DNA of 64,000 nt from Chamaea fasciata (GCA_029207755.1 JARCOQ010000005.1:58787414-58851413), one strand, 5' to 3'. Shown: positions 12,801-25,325, counted from the stretch's first letter. Notes: a model not told the origin generated them from the letters alone. Numbers and translations: made by a program.

Positions 12801-13073
12801 TGTTGCAAGCAGGACACGAAAAGAAGGACACTCACTCGTCAGCTTGAGAGCGAGAAAAAGAAGGACTTCATTTTGGGAATCCCAACTTATATAGTTTTTG
12901 GAATTTGGTCAAGGATTGGGGGACAAGGGGAACATCCCTCTGACCCCAGTGGTCAAACCAGCAGTCCATCACAGAGAGGAATGCGAAAACAGTCTACTTT
13001 GTTTATGTTTCAATGCGTGAGAACTCCAGTACAAGAATGTAAAACAAACAGAAGGCTGAAAATCAGGGCAACA
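12801..13073 (-). mobile_element. Solo LTR with perfect ends and 6-bp target duplication
   Basis: This 273-bp element begins TGTTGC and ends GCAACA, a 6-bp perfect terminal inverted repeat, and is flanked by identical TTCTTC copies. Orientation is minus: reading that strand, a TATATAAG box lies at 12893-12886, with about 180 bp of U3 before it and about 85 bp of R/U5 after it. No canonical AATAAA is visible. No internal retroviral sequence adjoins it, so it is a solo LTR. Its small size and 6-bp duplication fit avian alpharetrovirus-like or ERVK-like elements. The family name would need a repeat library. Confidence 0.87.
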
Positions 13074-13079
13074 TTCTTC
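13074..13079. repeat. Target site duplication, right copy
   Basis: TTCTTC directly follows the terminal CA of the LTR and is identical to the left copy at 12795-12800. Confidence 0.85.
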
Positions 13080-16000
13080 AGTCCCCATTAGCAGGAAGAG
13101 CTGGAAACCCTGAGCTCGTAAGTGTACACTTGTCTTAGGGAAACCTGGGGAAAGTCACACATACGTCTCTCTAGAGCATTTCAGGGGAGCCAAGAGTTTG
13201 CATTCACTCGGATGAAAGGTGTATAAGTATTGTTAGAGCATATGGCTCGCTCATAATTTTTTTCATTGCCATATTTCTAGCCCCGGAACTGTGCAGTAAC
13301 TATGTAACAAATCTCAGTGTGAGTAAATGGAAGAGGGAAAGGTGATTTTAACCAAACAAAACAGGATTTGCACATCTTACACCCTCATGTGTTCTTCATC
13401 CTGCTGTATCCATGGATTACAATTTATTTTTCTCTCCTTATCTGGGTGTTCAGTGGCTCTAAGCCTGCTCTTTTCTGCCTCTCATTACTTCTTTAGGGCT
13501 TTGGTCTATAGTCTGTCCTCTGTTTCACTCTGTTTTGTAGTTTAGGGGGGTACTGATAAGCTGCACAAAGATACGCTGGCATCTTGATGCTCCAGGTGCC
13601 ATCTGCACCTACCACTCTCACAGCACTTCTACTGGTCCTTCTGTGGCTTCCACATCTAAATAATCACTTCCATTCAGAATGGGCTTAATATTTTTATTAA
13701 AAATTCCTTGAGTATTACAATGTATTTTACCTGTCTGCAGCAGACTCACAAGAGTGCAGATCAGTGCTGAAGAGTAGGGATCACTGGGAAGTGATCCTTT
13801 TATCCTGCCACCAGTTGAGGGTCACTTAGATGCATGGTCTGTGGAAACAGTGGAGAGGGAAAAGAGAACACAGAAAAGCTACTCCAACCATTCCCAGCTG
13901 CCTCCTTCTCCTTCCTACTTCCTCCTGATGCTGCCCCCCTCAATCAGGTTTCAAATTGTTTCCTATGAGAAGCTGTACAGGGTTTTACTGCTTTGATTTT
14001 TAACTGATTTATTGGCTGGATGATAATTTCTCAAATGCCTTGGGAAAACAGCAGGGACAGAAGCAGTCAAAAGCTAACTGGTGGGGTAGCTCCCCAGCCA
14101 GCATAGCTGACTCAGGTTGTTGTGACTGTGCTTGAGGACTTACCTTCACTCTAACACAGCCAGAGCTGTTCAGTATACCTCCGTGTAAGAGAAACAGAGC
14201 CCAGAGTGAATGATTGATGCATTGTTTTATCTGGAGTGTTTGTTCAACATAAACACTAGAAAGTTAAGCTCATTTGAAGTTATTTTATTGCAAAATAAAA
14301 CCGTAGCTGCTTGCAAAAATAAAATCCAAAGAAGTCACCTGAAAAAAGATAATGTCATGTTCCTTTTGCAGTAGCTTTTATGGAAACTTTCACCCTCCTC
14401 AAATTACAGTGACTCCATATGGCTTATTCTACAAAATAAGTTTTAATATTTATGCTAAAATATATTCCAGCTGTTGCTAATAATAGAAATATGAATAATG
14501 TTATTACAGAGAGTCTTGACTGGACTTGGTGAAGATTTATTAATTTGTAATTTTTCCATCCTAAACCCAAATATTAAAAAAAAAAAAGATGAAAAGAAAG
14601 AAATGTAATTGCAACCACTGGCTTCTACTTCACTATGATGAAACTGAGCTTGCCCAGTTATAAGAGAATAAATGCAGAGATTTCCTGATTTTATCCAACA
14701 GTCTGATTTTATCAGAACTTTTGCAGTGGATGCAATTCAATCAAATGTAAGGATGCCAGAAGATCTTTTGTATAAATCAGTTACTTTTAGGAGAAAACTG
14801 CTGCTGAATTCCAGCTCAGAGATTCACAGAAAACAAAACTAACTGAATCTGAATGGGGAACAGACTCGGGGTCTTTAACCTCTGTTTTGATTTTGACATA
14901 TGAACTTTCAAGAGACAACTGCACTGGGGAACCCACAGCCAGCTCTGAAGAATGAATAGGGTCAAATTAACTGTTTCAGTACAGTCCAAGTTGAAAATGC
15001 CTCCTTTATCTCACCAAAATCAGATCCATCTTTCAAATCTGATGTCTCCCTACAGGAGCAATATGAATCCCCACCAGTAAATATTGATCAGAGTTTCTTA
15101 CCCTGCACTTGACCTCAGCAGCTCAGCATCCAACTGTACAGCCACATGACAATATACATGTGTCCTTGCACAGCCTCATGGGAAGCATGTGGTGTCTGAG
15201 TTACTCATGTCCACTCCTGGAGAAAGCTATCCTTTTAAAACAACTTCTCTCTTAGCAGGATTTTCTTTAAACAACCTCACACACATTCTGCTTGCACTTG
15301 GAAGCTATGTTCCAGGAAGAGTGAAAATGGCATCCAGTGTAAGTGAAAACAGTGTTGGGTCATTTAAAAATCCCTCATTTGCTTATCCAGAAGTGGGCCT
15401 ATCTTGGATTGGGTATTCCCCTTTTAATTTTTGTGATTCTGAGTCATTAACTGATTTCCATGAAGTGCATAAAAATTCAGCTTGAACTGTCTTGTAGTTA
15501 ATCACCAATAAATAGATGACTGTTACAAGTGATAACTCTTATGACTCAATCCCTATTGCCTGCACTTTTCCCTTGCTCTTATGCAATGAAAAAGATCTGT
15601 CAGGCAAGGGCAAGGCTGAGGACTTTCTTTGGCTTTGGTAAACTTCTGCAATGCTTCCAGCAGAGGAGAAGAGCAGATCCATGCTCAGTAAGGAAAGAAA
15701 AATGCTTTTGCTCCTCCACTCCCCATTTCATCGTAGGTTTCTGAACATCCAAATCATGCACACAAAAATGGAAAGTACTGATCTCCCCGGCTGATGAGTG
15801 AACCTCCTGGAGTGGGCAGTCTCAGCTGCCTATGCCATAGTGTGCCTCCTCTCAGTAGATGAAGAATCTGATTATTCTCATTATTGGGGCTTGTCCCACA
15901 TTTGTATTGTCCCAGACCTTTAAACTGAGATTACATAACCCAAGTCACTCTACCATTTGCTGGTAGCGTCAAATCATGGATATTCCATCCACTGTGGTGG

Positions 16001-19000
16001 TTCAAAGACTCTCTACAATCCTGCCCATAGACTAAGGCTTAACTCAGGTCTCTTCAAAGGCAGAAAATGCATTTGTTGTATGAGCTGAAAAAGAGATTTC
16101 CTCTAATCCAGTAACAACTATGGCAAGCTTTTTCTGAGCTTGAAATCTCTCATTTTGTGCAAGCATATGAAACAGGTGACAAATGGATGTGAAAATGGGT
16201 CACAGAGGATTCTCTGTTACTTGCCATCTGTGTCAGGGGTGGGAAATGAGCATCCATGAGGATCCACCAAGCAGTGCTTACCATGTGATATTTTCTTGTT
16301 GATATCACTTGGTAAATACTGAGGGCTTGGAATTTTCAGAGGTAATATTTATCACAGTCTGTGACTGCCACGGTGAGAAGGCTTACTAGGGGGTTGTGGG
16401 CTGAACTTGAAATACTATATCCCCTTTGAAAAGGATAGGCTACCCTGAGGATATTGGATTTCTTTGTCTCCTAAGGATCACAAGACCAAGGTACTAAGTT
16501 TTCCTCTCATGCTTGTTCTGGCTCTTGGCCACAGCTGAAAGTGAAAGCCAAAACATAGGAACTTTCACTGGGCTTTAGGAAGAATTCACCAAAGAGAAAC
16601 TTTCTCTTGCCTGAATAGGCTTAGAAGCAATTTGGTAACAAGGAAAAAGGATCATAATTAGGATTTTCCCAGCAAATCTCAGTACAGCCTTTCACTGTTG
16701 CAGTGCTCTCAGTAACTCCAAAATGCAAATACTACTCGACTAAACAGAATTATGCCTGCACTGAGTTCCTTGGAGGGGTTCAGGCCCACATGTATTGCTC
16801 TCTGTGTCTCCAAAGCTCTTCCAGCACAGGCAGCACACTGGATTTAAGATGCCAAACTTGGTTCGTTTTTAGCCATACGAACATAATCTGTATCCATGGA
16901 AGATTCTATGTGTGGCAGATACAGAATTTCATCCTGGGGCAACTGAAATGAATTGCAGAAACTGACTACAAGCACAAATCAATTGGACCAGTTACCAAAT
17001 GACTTCGTTTAAATGTAAAATTATTTGCTCAGACAACAAGAAACTATTTACATATGCTGCTTTTGAAATTTACCTCTAGCTATGACCATATGGTAATTTA
17101 ACTTTTAAATTGTATTTACTGCATTCTTATACTTTAATCAGTCAATGCAAAGCTAAACTCTTCAGAACTCCCCGTTTAAGCTTGAAACTCAAAACATTTG
17201 CAGTTTTTCTCCGCCTTTGAACAGTTGCAATTGTCAGATAATAGCAGATCAATCAGTGCTCAACCCTTTGAAGTGTATCTGCTCAAATGCGTCTCCTGCC
17301 TTGCACCGCCTGCCGTATGTTTTACTCCAAGTGGAGGCAAAACTTTCCTGCTTTAGGAGTAACAAGCTCTGCTCAATTAGCAGAGCAAGGATTTTTTTTG
17401 AGCATCGCACATAATTAGTTTCAAGGTCTCTAGTTTTAACAGCCATTTGTTAATCTTTTTTATATAGCTGGCACAAAACTTGCGATTGAAAATACCAGGA
17501 AGCAGGCAAATGGCTGGAGTGCTTCAACTACACACAATTCCAGAACTCAGCTCGGCTCTTCTGAGAAGTATTTTGGCTTCACATTTCAGAAGCGATGACA
17601 TGGTTTCTTTAGGTAGAGAAAGAACCAAGGCTGGCAGAAGAAGGAAATACTTCTTATTAGATAACATATTTTTGGAAGTGGCAAAGCAACTTTGGAGCAA
17701 ATCATCCCATTTCTGTATTCTCTTCTTTCTCTCTCTTCCCTCTCCCTCTGTGTCTATGACTGCATGTATATGTACAGATCTGATATCCACAATACACCAG
17801 TGTTCCGTATTTGTTCTTCTGCTCTCTTAGTTTTTTTTGCTATTACTTTCTTCACAGGTGGACAGGGCTTCTAGCAACAGTCATATTGAATTCAATCTGT
17901 GATGGTGACTGCTGCATGACGAGGTTATGTTTCCCTTTGTGGAGAAATTAGAAGATGATCTGCTAGTATTTCAGTGGGTCTTGGGGTAAAGAATGGAGTT
18001 CTTCTTCAACGGCTGGCTGGAGTATTGCTTTGTCTCTTTCAGATGTTAGTTTGAGGGAAGAAAGGAAAGAACTGGTCTGTCTTGGAGAAGTGAGAATACA
18101 TTTTCTTGTCATATAAGGACTTGGCAAATCAGTGTTAACTGCGTGTTAACATGTAGTTAACATTTCAATAAGCACATAAGAAACAGTTTAAAAATAAATT
18201 GGGTTTTTCTCCATTGCAAAGTCTAGGTCTCTGTGCCAGCTGAACGCCACTGGCCTGTGTAGGTGCCCTCCTAAAGAGTGTGAGGGGAAGGAGTCCTGAG
18301 TGGGTGAGGACTGCCATCTCTCTCTTTTTGGTGTTAATCAAGCATGGTGGGTTATGGAAGAGAGCAGGCTATTGTAGATCTGTATGAGAAGCAATGTTAT
18401 TTATTCCAGAGAGTGTGCCTGTTGTACTATGTGATGTTACATGACTATGTATGATACTGTCAGAAGACATTGTCAGGAAAATCCTTGATGGGAAAACTAT
18501 TTTCTATCACCTCTTCATCCTTTACTGGTTAAGAACTCTGCATTTTTTGTGAACTTTTTGTAAAGAACAAGTAAAGCTCAAGGAGTGGACAGGAGGACTT
18601 GTAACACAGCAGGGACATTTCCCACAGTCTTGGATAACAAATCCAGGAGAGACCTGTCCCTGCCCGCGTGCCAAGCTGCCTGGTGGCAGTCCTGGGGGCT
18701 GTTTTGTGGCAGGAGCAGGCTGTCAGTGGGCTGCCCCCAATCTGCGATGATGGAGAAGGAAGGAAGGCTGCAAGACATTGATGAGAATGGCTGTGTGGAC
18801 TCTGATCCATGGAGGTGAAGGGCCAGAGGTACGGGGGTCTTGTTGGGAGGGACAGCCTGATAGGGCCTAGCTGGGCTAGGGGACTGAAGACTTTGTTCAG
18901 CTGAGTAATTTAGGACTTCAAATGTTACCTGCAGTCTACTGTAAGGCAGTTTCAACCTATAATCTTCCACATTGTTTTTGCTTTCCTCAACATTACAGTC

Positions 19001-19078
19001 CATTCCTCTTCACATCCCCCCCCATTTTAATTTATGTCAACAAAAATTCCTGATTCCACCCCTTAGGCAGGTGTGCAA
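13080..19078. other. Intergenic, no gene recognised
   Basis: I see no exon, RNA gene or clear transposon here. Open frames are below about 120 codons and unsupported. Pyrimidine-rich (17705-17755) and A-rich (14574-14600) patches are simple sequence. The segment around 17000-17470 is AT-rich with several homeodomain-like motifs, but conservation cannot be judged from this window alone. Confidence 0.65.
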
Positions 19079-19123
19079 TAGTGAGATTGCTGCAGAGCTG
19101 CAATCTCTGCAGCAATCTCACTA
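19079..19123. repeat. Perfect inverted repeat, 19-bp stem, 7-nt loop
   Basis: The left arm is 19079-19097 and the right arm, its exact reverse complement, is 19105-19123. The loop is CTGCAAT. The arms share the motif AGATTGCTGCAGAG and its complement. The structure stops abruptly at both ends, which makes it short for an animal microRNA precursor but strong for a DNA cruciform or an RNA hairpin. It lies about 1.6 kb upstream of the TMTC1 start codon and just outside the CpG island. Confidence 0.9.
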
Positions 19124-20504
19124 AATCCTCGTGGGCTCTGGTACTTGAATGCCTCTGGACACCAGGCTGTTTGTCTTCCTGTGCCCATGCATTGACTTTG
19201 GCAGTCAAGCTTTGTATGCCAAGGCTTTGAAACTTCGGTGAAAATGAAGATCAACACGCTATCACAAGTGGTCTCCCACTGCGGATGAAAACTCCGTGCA
19301 GCCAATGCCTAAATGACATCATCTGCTTAAAGAGAAAGTTCGAATTAATGGCTCTGATTGTGGTGGAGTTTCCTTCTGTCCCGGATATAAACACACTGTC
19401 CTCGGCAGAGTTAACTGTTATTTTTAGCTATAACAAAAGTGCATCTGAGAAGCCTGTTCTGTTGCACTTGGAAAGTACCAGATCACTCGAAGTGCCAAAT
19501 ATGCTGGGGGAAAAAGCACTCCTGGAGCGGGCTTGCCCCGGACAGCCGGCATGAACTTTCCAAGGCTTCCGCTCCTCTTTTCCCCACACGAGAGCAGGCA
19601 CGCTCACACGAACACACAGGGAGCAGCTTGGAACTGCACAGGCTGCTGGTGAGCCCTGCCCAGTGTATCTTTTCTCAAGAACAAATTCACAGTAGCCCAC
19701 TATGTTCATTCACCCAATTGAATCAAAGCTTCTTTGCTAAGTGGTGATATTGTTTTGTCTGGTTATAAGCAGAAGGTTTTCTGTAAAGGGTAAAACCCCA
19801 TTAATAGAGTCCTTGTTTTTCTGGTTTTTGAAAACTCAATGGCTACATAGTTTGGATACATCATGGGTAAATAGGTGGTCTGACCATGGCCTTTCCTCAA
19901 GTTATCGAGGCTTGTCACTAACACAAGAAAGGTCATCTCTGGGAGGGTACGGAAACACTGCATGCAGCTTTCAAGTGATTTTAGAAGAGGGACAGGAAAT
20001 GGACCAGAGTAGAGACAACAAGTTCTGTGGCACCAAAATGCCTTTCCCTCCAGCAGGACACAGTGGGGGACTGTTGGGCACAGCCGACGCCGCAGCGTGG
20101 AGGACGCGGGCCAGCGCGGATGCCGCGCAGCAGCATCGATACCGCGTCGGCACGCACTCTGTGGATGCTGCGGAGCAGAGTGGGTGCTGCGAGCCCGCTG
20201 GCATGACCAGGTGAGCACAGTCCACAGGGGAGCTGCCCGCGGGAGGTCGGAGGAGGCGCCAGGCGGCAGGACAGCCCTGCACCCGTCTCCTGGGAGAGCA
20301 GGGACAGCGCCGACCCGACCGCCGCAGCGGGACTGCGCTGCCGGCCCCGCAGCGCTCCCTGCCCGCGGGCGGCACGGCCTGGCGTGGGTGCTGCCGTGCC
20401 GGGGCGCGTCCCCCTCCGCGGTGCGCGGCGGGGCCACCGCCAGCGGAGCCCACCCCGCCGACGGGCTGAGGAGGTGGCGGCGGCGTGACAGCGCGGCAAG
20501 GAGC

Positions 20505-20740
20505 ATGCGTGCGGGAGGGGGCGCGGGGGGGGGAGGAGGAGGAGGAAGAAGAGGAGGGGAGGGATGGCGCGGGGAGGCGGCCGCTGTTTATTTGCAGCCG
20601 GGCGGGCTGCGCCTCGGCAGAGCGCGAGTGGCCGGCGGCGGTCCCGCTGCCCGCCCCGCACCATGCGGGCGCCGCTGCCTCCCCGCGCCGCGGCGGCGGC
20701 GGAGCCGGGGCAGCCAGCGCGGCGCCCCGCGCCATGGTGA
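20505..20740 (+). promoter_or_regulatory. Upstream ATGs overlapping the TMTC1 start
   Basis: If transcription starts upstream of 20505, three ATGs precede the main one. The ATG at 20505 opens a frame out of phase with TMTC1 that stays open through exon 1. The ATG at 20564 opens a 58-codon frame whose TGA (20738-20740) overlaps the region of the TMTC1 ATG (20734-20736), with an in-frame internal ATG at 20663. Overlapping upstream frames of this kind usually lower translation of the main frame. Whether they are in the mRNA is unknown, because the transcription start is not visible. Confidence 0.45.
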
Positions 20741-21041
20741 CGGGCTCGGCGCGGGGCTCCCGCAGCCGGGACCGAGCCGCGCCGGCCCCCTGCCCGTCGG
20801 CGGGCGGGCGGCGCGGCGGGGCGGCGGCGGCGGCGGTGCTGGCGGGGCTGTGCGCCCTCTGCTACGGCAACTCCCTGCGGGGCGAGTTCGTGCACGACGA
20901 CGTCTGGGCCATCGTGAACAACCCCGACGTGCGGGCGGCCGCCCCCGTGTCCGCCGCCTTCGCCAACGACTTCTGGGGCAAGCGCATGGCCGAGAACACC
21001 AGCCACAAGTCCTACCGGCCCCTCTGCGTCCTCACCTTCAA
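20734..21041 (+). CDS. TMTC1: TMTC1 exon 1 (residues 1-102, K103 split)
   Basis: This is the first coding exon of TMTC1, transmembrane O-mannosyltransferase targeting cadherins 1, an ER membrane protein of the TMTC1-4 family that adds O-mannose to cadherin domains. The start ATG at 20734 sits in a strong GCGCCATGG context. The frame stays open upstream but has no ATG there. The basic, Ala-rich N-terminus leads into a hydrophobic segment at about residues 29-46. It is followed by the family-typical first loop with GEFVHDDVWAI; H54, D55 and D56 form the acidic motif expected in GT-C type glycosyltransferases. The family motif NTSHKSYRPL is at residues 88-97. The donor is AA|GTGAGT at 21042, phase 2. 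The end of this exon and exon 2 match vertebrate TMTC1 closely. Confidence 0.93.
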
Positions 21042-24000
21042 GTGAGTGTCGGCGCCGCGGCGGGGCGGGCGGGCGGCTTCCCCTCCGCACGGACCCTCTC
21101 CCGCCTCCGTGTCCGGGCGGCCGCGGGCGGGGGTCCGGGGGAGCCCCGCGGCCCCGGTCCCGCGCCCTCGGCTTCGTGATTCAGCATTTCTGCCCGGGGC
21201 TGTGCGGGACGGGGTGCGCCTCGGGGCTCAGCCGCCCGTGCGGTCCCGCGGCTCGGCCCGGGGCAAGTTTGCTGGAGAAGGGAAGCGATGAGGCGACGCT
21301 CCGGAGGAGTCCGCCGCCCTCCCGGCAAGTGCCCCTCTTTCCCGGCCGTTTGGGAGCAGGTGGCGCCTCTTCCGCGGGCTGCGGGAGGGATAAAAGGGAA
21401 ACCGGAGCGTTTCGGAAAGCGCTTTTGGCTGGGGAGGGTGCTCACGTGAATTCCCCGTGAGTTCCTCCTGTGCTTTATCTCGAGTATCTTTTCTCCGCAA
21501 TTGAGTGATCGTGCCAGAAACTTCCCGCGTTGTATTTTGAAACAGACCCGTAGTCATCCCTACCTTTGTTCTTAGCGCTGAGTGGAGGGGTCAGCCCCGC
21601 GGGTACCGCGCCGTTCCGTGCATCCCTTCTGGCAGCTGCCAGCCTCCCGTGTCAGTCACGGAGTTGCAGCCTCCCTGCTTCAGATGCGCCTTCCCTGTGT
21701 ACCGGGCAGAGTTGTTGGGGAGGAGTTTCGGTTTTACAGGAATAAAGGGAAGTTGAGCAGCAATACTGACAGCTACCTTCGCTAATCTTAGGAAGAAAAC
21801 CTTTGCTGGCCTCTCTCCCCCAGGAGAATATGTGGCGGATCAGCTCAGTTACAATCCATACAGTTTGTCATTCTTTCCATTAGCTTGTTCTCTGTTTAAT
21901 CTATTCTGATGCAACATTAACGATGATGAATATTTAGCACATTTTAGCATTTAGAAATGTTACATGTGTTTGCAGAGAGCTGTGCTGAAGAGCTGGTGGT
22001 GTGGCTGAGTGATGTCTAGTGCTCGGTAGATGCTCATTACAAACTACGGCAGGCGTTTGGAATACAGGGTATGGACGCTGGCAAGTCTGCCGGGGGGATG
22101 CGTTGCCGGCTCCTGATTCGCTCTGCTGATTGAGTAACTCATTAGCATACCGGCTATATAAATGGATTTTCACGAATCTGTGGAAATGGAGTGTTTGTGT
22201 GAGGCAAGAGCAGTTTTGGGAAATGGAACATCCCTTTGGCACTCCCACAGAGCGCTTGCTACTCTTTAGTTGTCAACGTGGACTTGGAGCCAGGAGCCAT
22301 CAGTATTGGCTGTCTGGGCACAGGCTGGCATGCTCCTCAAAAAGAAAAGCTGAATAGCACAGACCCTTGTGAACTGGATTTTTTATAACAGGTTTTGTAC
22401 CTTCTCCTTGAAGGGTGTCTCAGCACATTTCTGTAAAGAATGAGGTGAGAGTAGGTAGTTGCAGGCAGAGCTGGCTTTGTGCACACGGAATGCCTTCTCC
22501 ATTGTGTGCCCAAACAAACTCTTGTAGTTTGGGGATCCATGTAATTAATCCATTCCTCTACATCTGGGGGTAATTGGAGAGAGGAGTGAACCTGTGTGCA
22601 TGGAATATTAGCACTGGAGTGCTGGACTTGGCCTCCTAGATTGCAGGATTGAGATTGTGATGCTAATGAGCAAGAGAAACTTAAACTTTAATAGCAACGT
22701 GGAAACTAAATGTTCTAGTTCCCATTAGTCTGCATTTGAACTGGTTTTGCCTTTGCTATTTAAAGGGGTGCACGTCAAAAAAGGATGAAGTGCCTAGTCT
22801 TTTGTGGAAGGGAAGTGGCACTAATTTTGTGAACAAGATTTCATCCTCTGTGCTTATAATAACCATACGGCCAAGACATTGGGTCAAAGGCAGAGTCATT
22901 TGTTCACCACTTGGCATTGCATTTGGAATAGGGAAGGAATCGTTTATCTTCCTTGGCTGCAGAGGGAAATTATATCCACCGTGTCCCAATTATCCTTCCG
23001 GCCTTCCAGTTTCCACATTCTTCCCATTTCATTTCTACCAGTAGGGTGTCAGGGGAAGATGTTAAGAACTGGGTGGAGCAAATACTCCAAACCCCATGCT
23101 TCCAAAGAAGCCTCGGGCAGCTTTTGCCAACAGCAAACCTGTGCTGGTCTGTGCTCTGCCTGCCTGAGCCATCCATCCAACCCTGCCTTGCCCAGCAGGA
23201 GGTTGCTGGTTGCTTTCTGTCTTCCTGCAGAAGGAAAAAAGGATTTAACCTGATTCTTGTAAAAAGCTGGGAAGAAACTGATATGTAACAGAATGGAAAT
23301 GAATGTTGCTAATACTCTTGTAAGAATTTACTCCACCCACTTAGGATACTCGAGAAAACTGTGTGATGTGTGCAGGAAGGAGGGAAGAGAGGACCAAAAT
23401 ATTCTGGTATATTTATTGTTTGTAGATTTGCTTGGTTTATTTAATTTATCATCTTGTGGTGCTAATTTGGTCAAATCCAAGGCATTTCAATAGCAGCATG
23501 AATCTTTATATCAGCCTAGTGGCTCTGCTTCTCTTGCATGAAACTTTCATCTGTAAAGGCTTGTTTTGCATCTTCCTGTATCAAGATTAAAGAATCTGGG
23601 AGATCTCCAAACTGCCTGTACAGAACAGATGTGAAGGGTGGGCTGAAGTTTATATCTACAGATTCATCAATCTTCTGAAACTTTGTCTCAGTCTCTTTTC
23701 TGCCTTTTGTGGCTGTGAAAGTAAGAGGCAGGGCTCAAAATGCCCTGTGGACTTTTCATTAGGCTGAGCATATCCTACATATAAGCTACATATTCCTGAA
23801 ATGATCTCAATTAAAAAAATTTATCACCCGTCTGTCAGAAAAATCTGAAGCAGCCATTGCTGAAATTGTGTAATGGTATTTCAGTGTCCCTGATGAATTG
23901 GAAATCATAAGTGACAGTCCTCATTCCAGTAGACTGATGCTCTGGAGCCAAACAGTGAAAAGAGCTCAAGTATTTGACATTATTCACACTGGATCTGACA

Positions 24001-25325
24001 GTGTGAATGATCAGAGGAAAAAAAGAGAGTCTCACTGGAACCATTAAGCAAAATTTAAAATATTCACAGAATTGCTGCACTGTTTTGTGTGGGTTAGCAT
24101 CAGAAGGCGAAAAAAGTCTTCATATGGACTGATGAATTAACTAATGTTTGCATTGTGTCTTTGAACTACTCTTACCTTTTCTCTTGACTTCCATAGAATA
24201 AAGGAATGTTGAATGAGTTGGTTCAGAAGCATTCCTATTACACATGGGTAACTGTTAGGTGACAGGTCTAGCACAACTCTTCATCTGCACAGGAGTTGAG
24301 ATGGTAGGCAGTGGTTTTGCTTAGTCCTTCAGAAAAACTTACTTCATGCTCTCTTCTCCAGCTGCTGTCACTTAGAGGTATTTACATGCAGGTGTTTCCT
24401 TGTCTAAGAAGTGATTCTATATACTTCCTAAAGAAGGCAACTTTTTAGACTCAGAAGATACTGTTTTTTGGTGTCTTCCTTATAAAATGTTAAGATGAAA
24501 GGTAGAAAAAAAAAAGGTGAAAAAAAGAGAACTGCCAGTTCTGTAATTCACTCAGGATTTTATATTTAAACTGGGTGCTTTTTGTCTTACACCTTGCCTC
24601 CACTAACAGAAGTTCACTGAGTCATTTATTCCCTCACTTCAGTTACTCCTTGTTTCCAGTGGTTTTGCAGAAATGTTTCTCAGCTGCTGAAGCAGAAGGT
24701 GCAATCCTCAATGCTGTCTCCCTCCCTCTTTCTCTTTCTGTCTGCCAAATCCCCATTTAGATAGATTCTCCAACCCAGAAACAAACAGGTGATGAAGATT
24801 CGGTGTACTCAGCAACACAGTGAAGGTATGCACTGGTAGAAAATGGAGAGAGTGAAGCCTTTCAAATCCCCTGTTTGCCAAGATCTGAAGACATTTAATC
24901 AGATATGAGCCTCCTGGTTTGCAGGTGGCTGAGAAGTAAAGGCCCTGTGTGCTCAGCCTCGTTGGTGGTGTCAAGGCTGATGCTGGTGAGGGATGCCTCA
25001 AGGAACAGCTCAACAGGGACAGAAGAAGAAGGTGGTGACATGTCTAGGACACATGGCAGTGCAAAGGCTTGGGAGGATGGCATGGCAGGGAAGCACAGCA
25101 GATACCTGGTCTGCCTCGAAGGAGGTGGCAGTGACTGTTCTCTGGGGATGTGCTTGGCTGTGGGAGGGTGTAAGAGTGTCCACTGCAGCGGCTGCTGGGT
25201 GCCTCTGGTGGCCTAGGAGGAGGGGGGCTGGCAGGGCAAAAAGCTGCAAAAGGGAATGCAGCTTTTCCATCAGAAAAGACATTGACACAGTTTATGCAGA
25301 GAGCTGTCCTACTAGTACTCTAACT

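Larger units (their letters stand above)
20050..21450 (+). promoter_or_regulatory. TMTC1: CpG island with TMTC1 promoter and 5' UTR
   Basis: From about 20050 the sequence changes sharply to very GC-rich, CpG-dense DNA, continuing through exon 1 and about 400 bases into intron 1. There is no obvious TATA box at a sensible distance, as is usual for CpG-island promoters, so initiation is probably dispersed and the start site cannot be placed. GC-box-like GGGCGG motifs are frequent. GCATGCGTGC at 20503-20512 resembles an NRF1 half site. A G-rich purine stretch at 20513-20564 could form G-quadruplexes. Several ATGs precede the main start. The high GC also produces long chance frames on both strands. 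Confidence 0.85.

Noticed and set aside
19079..19123. microRNA precursor
   Set aside because: The stem ends after 19 pairs with no extended pairing in the flanks, shorter than usual precursors. Kept only as an inverted repeat.
20485..20733. N-terminal extension of TMTC1 in frame
   Set aside because: The frame is open upstream but contains no ATG. The ATG at 20734 has the strong Kozak context and the N-terminus expected of TMTC1.
19981..21090. 369-codon minus-strand frame over the same island
   Set aside because: Antisense shadow of GC-rich DNA and TMTC1 exon 1, Arg/Ala/Pro-rich with no domain.
20097..21179. 360-codon plus-strand frame across the CpG island
   Set aside because: Very GC-rich DNA has few stop codons. 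The frame is out of phase with TMTC1, low in complexity and crosses the exon 1 splice donor. Its ATG at 20505 is reported only as an upstream ATG.
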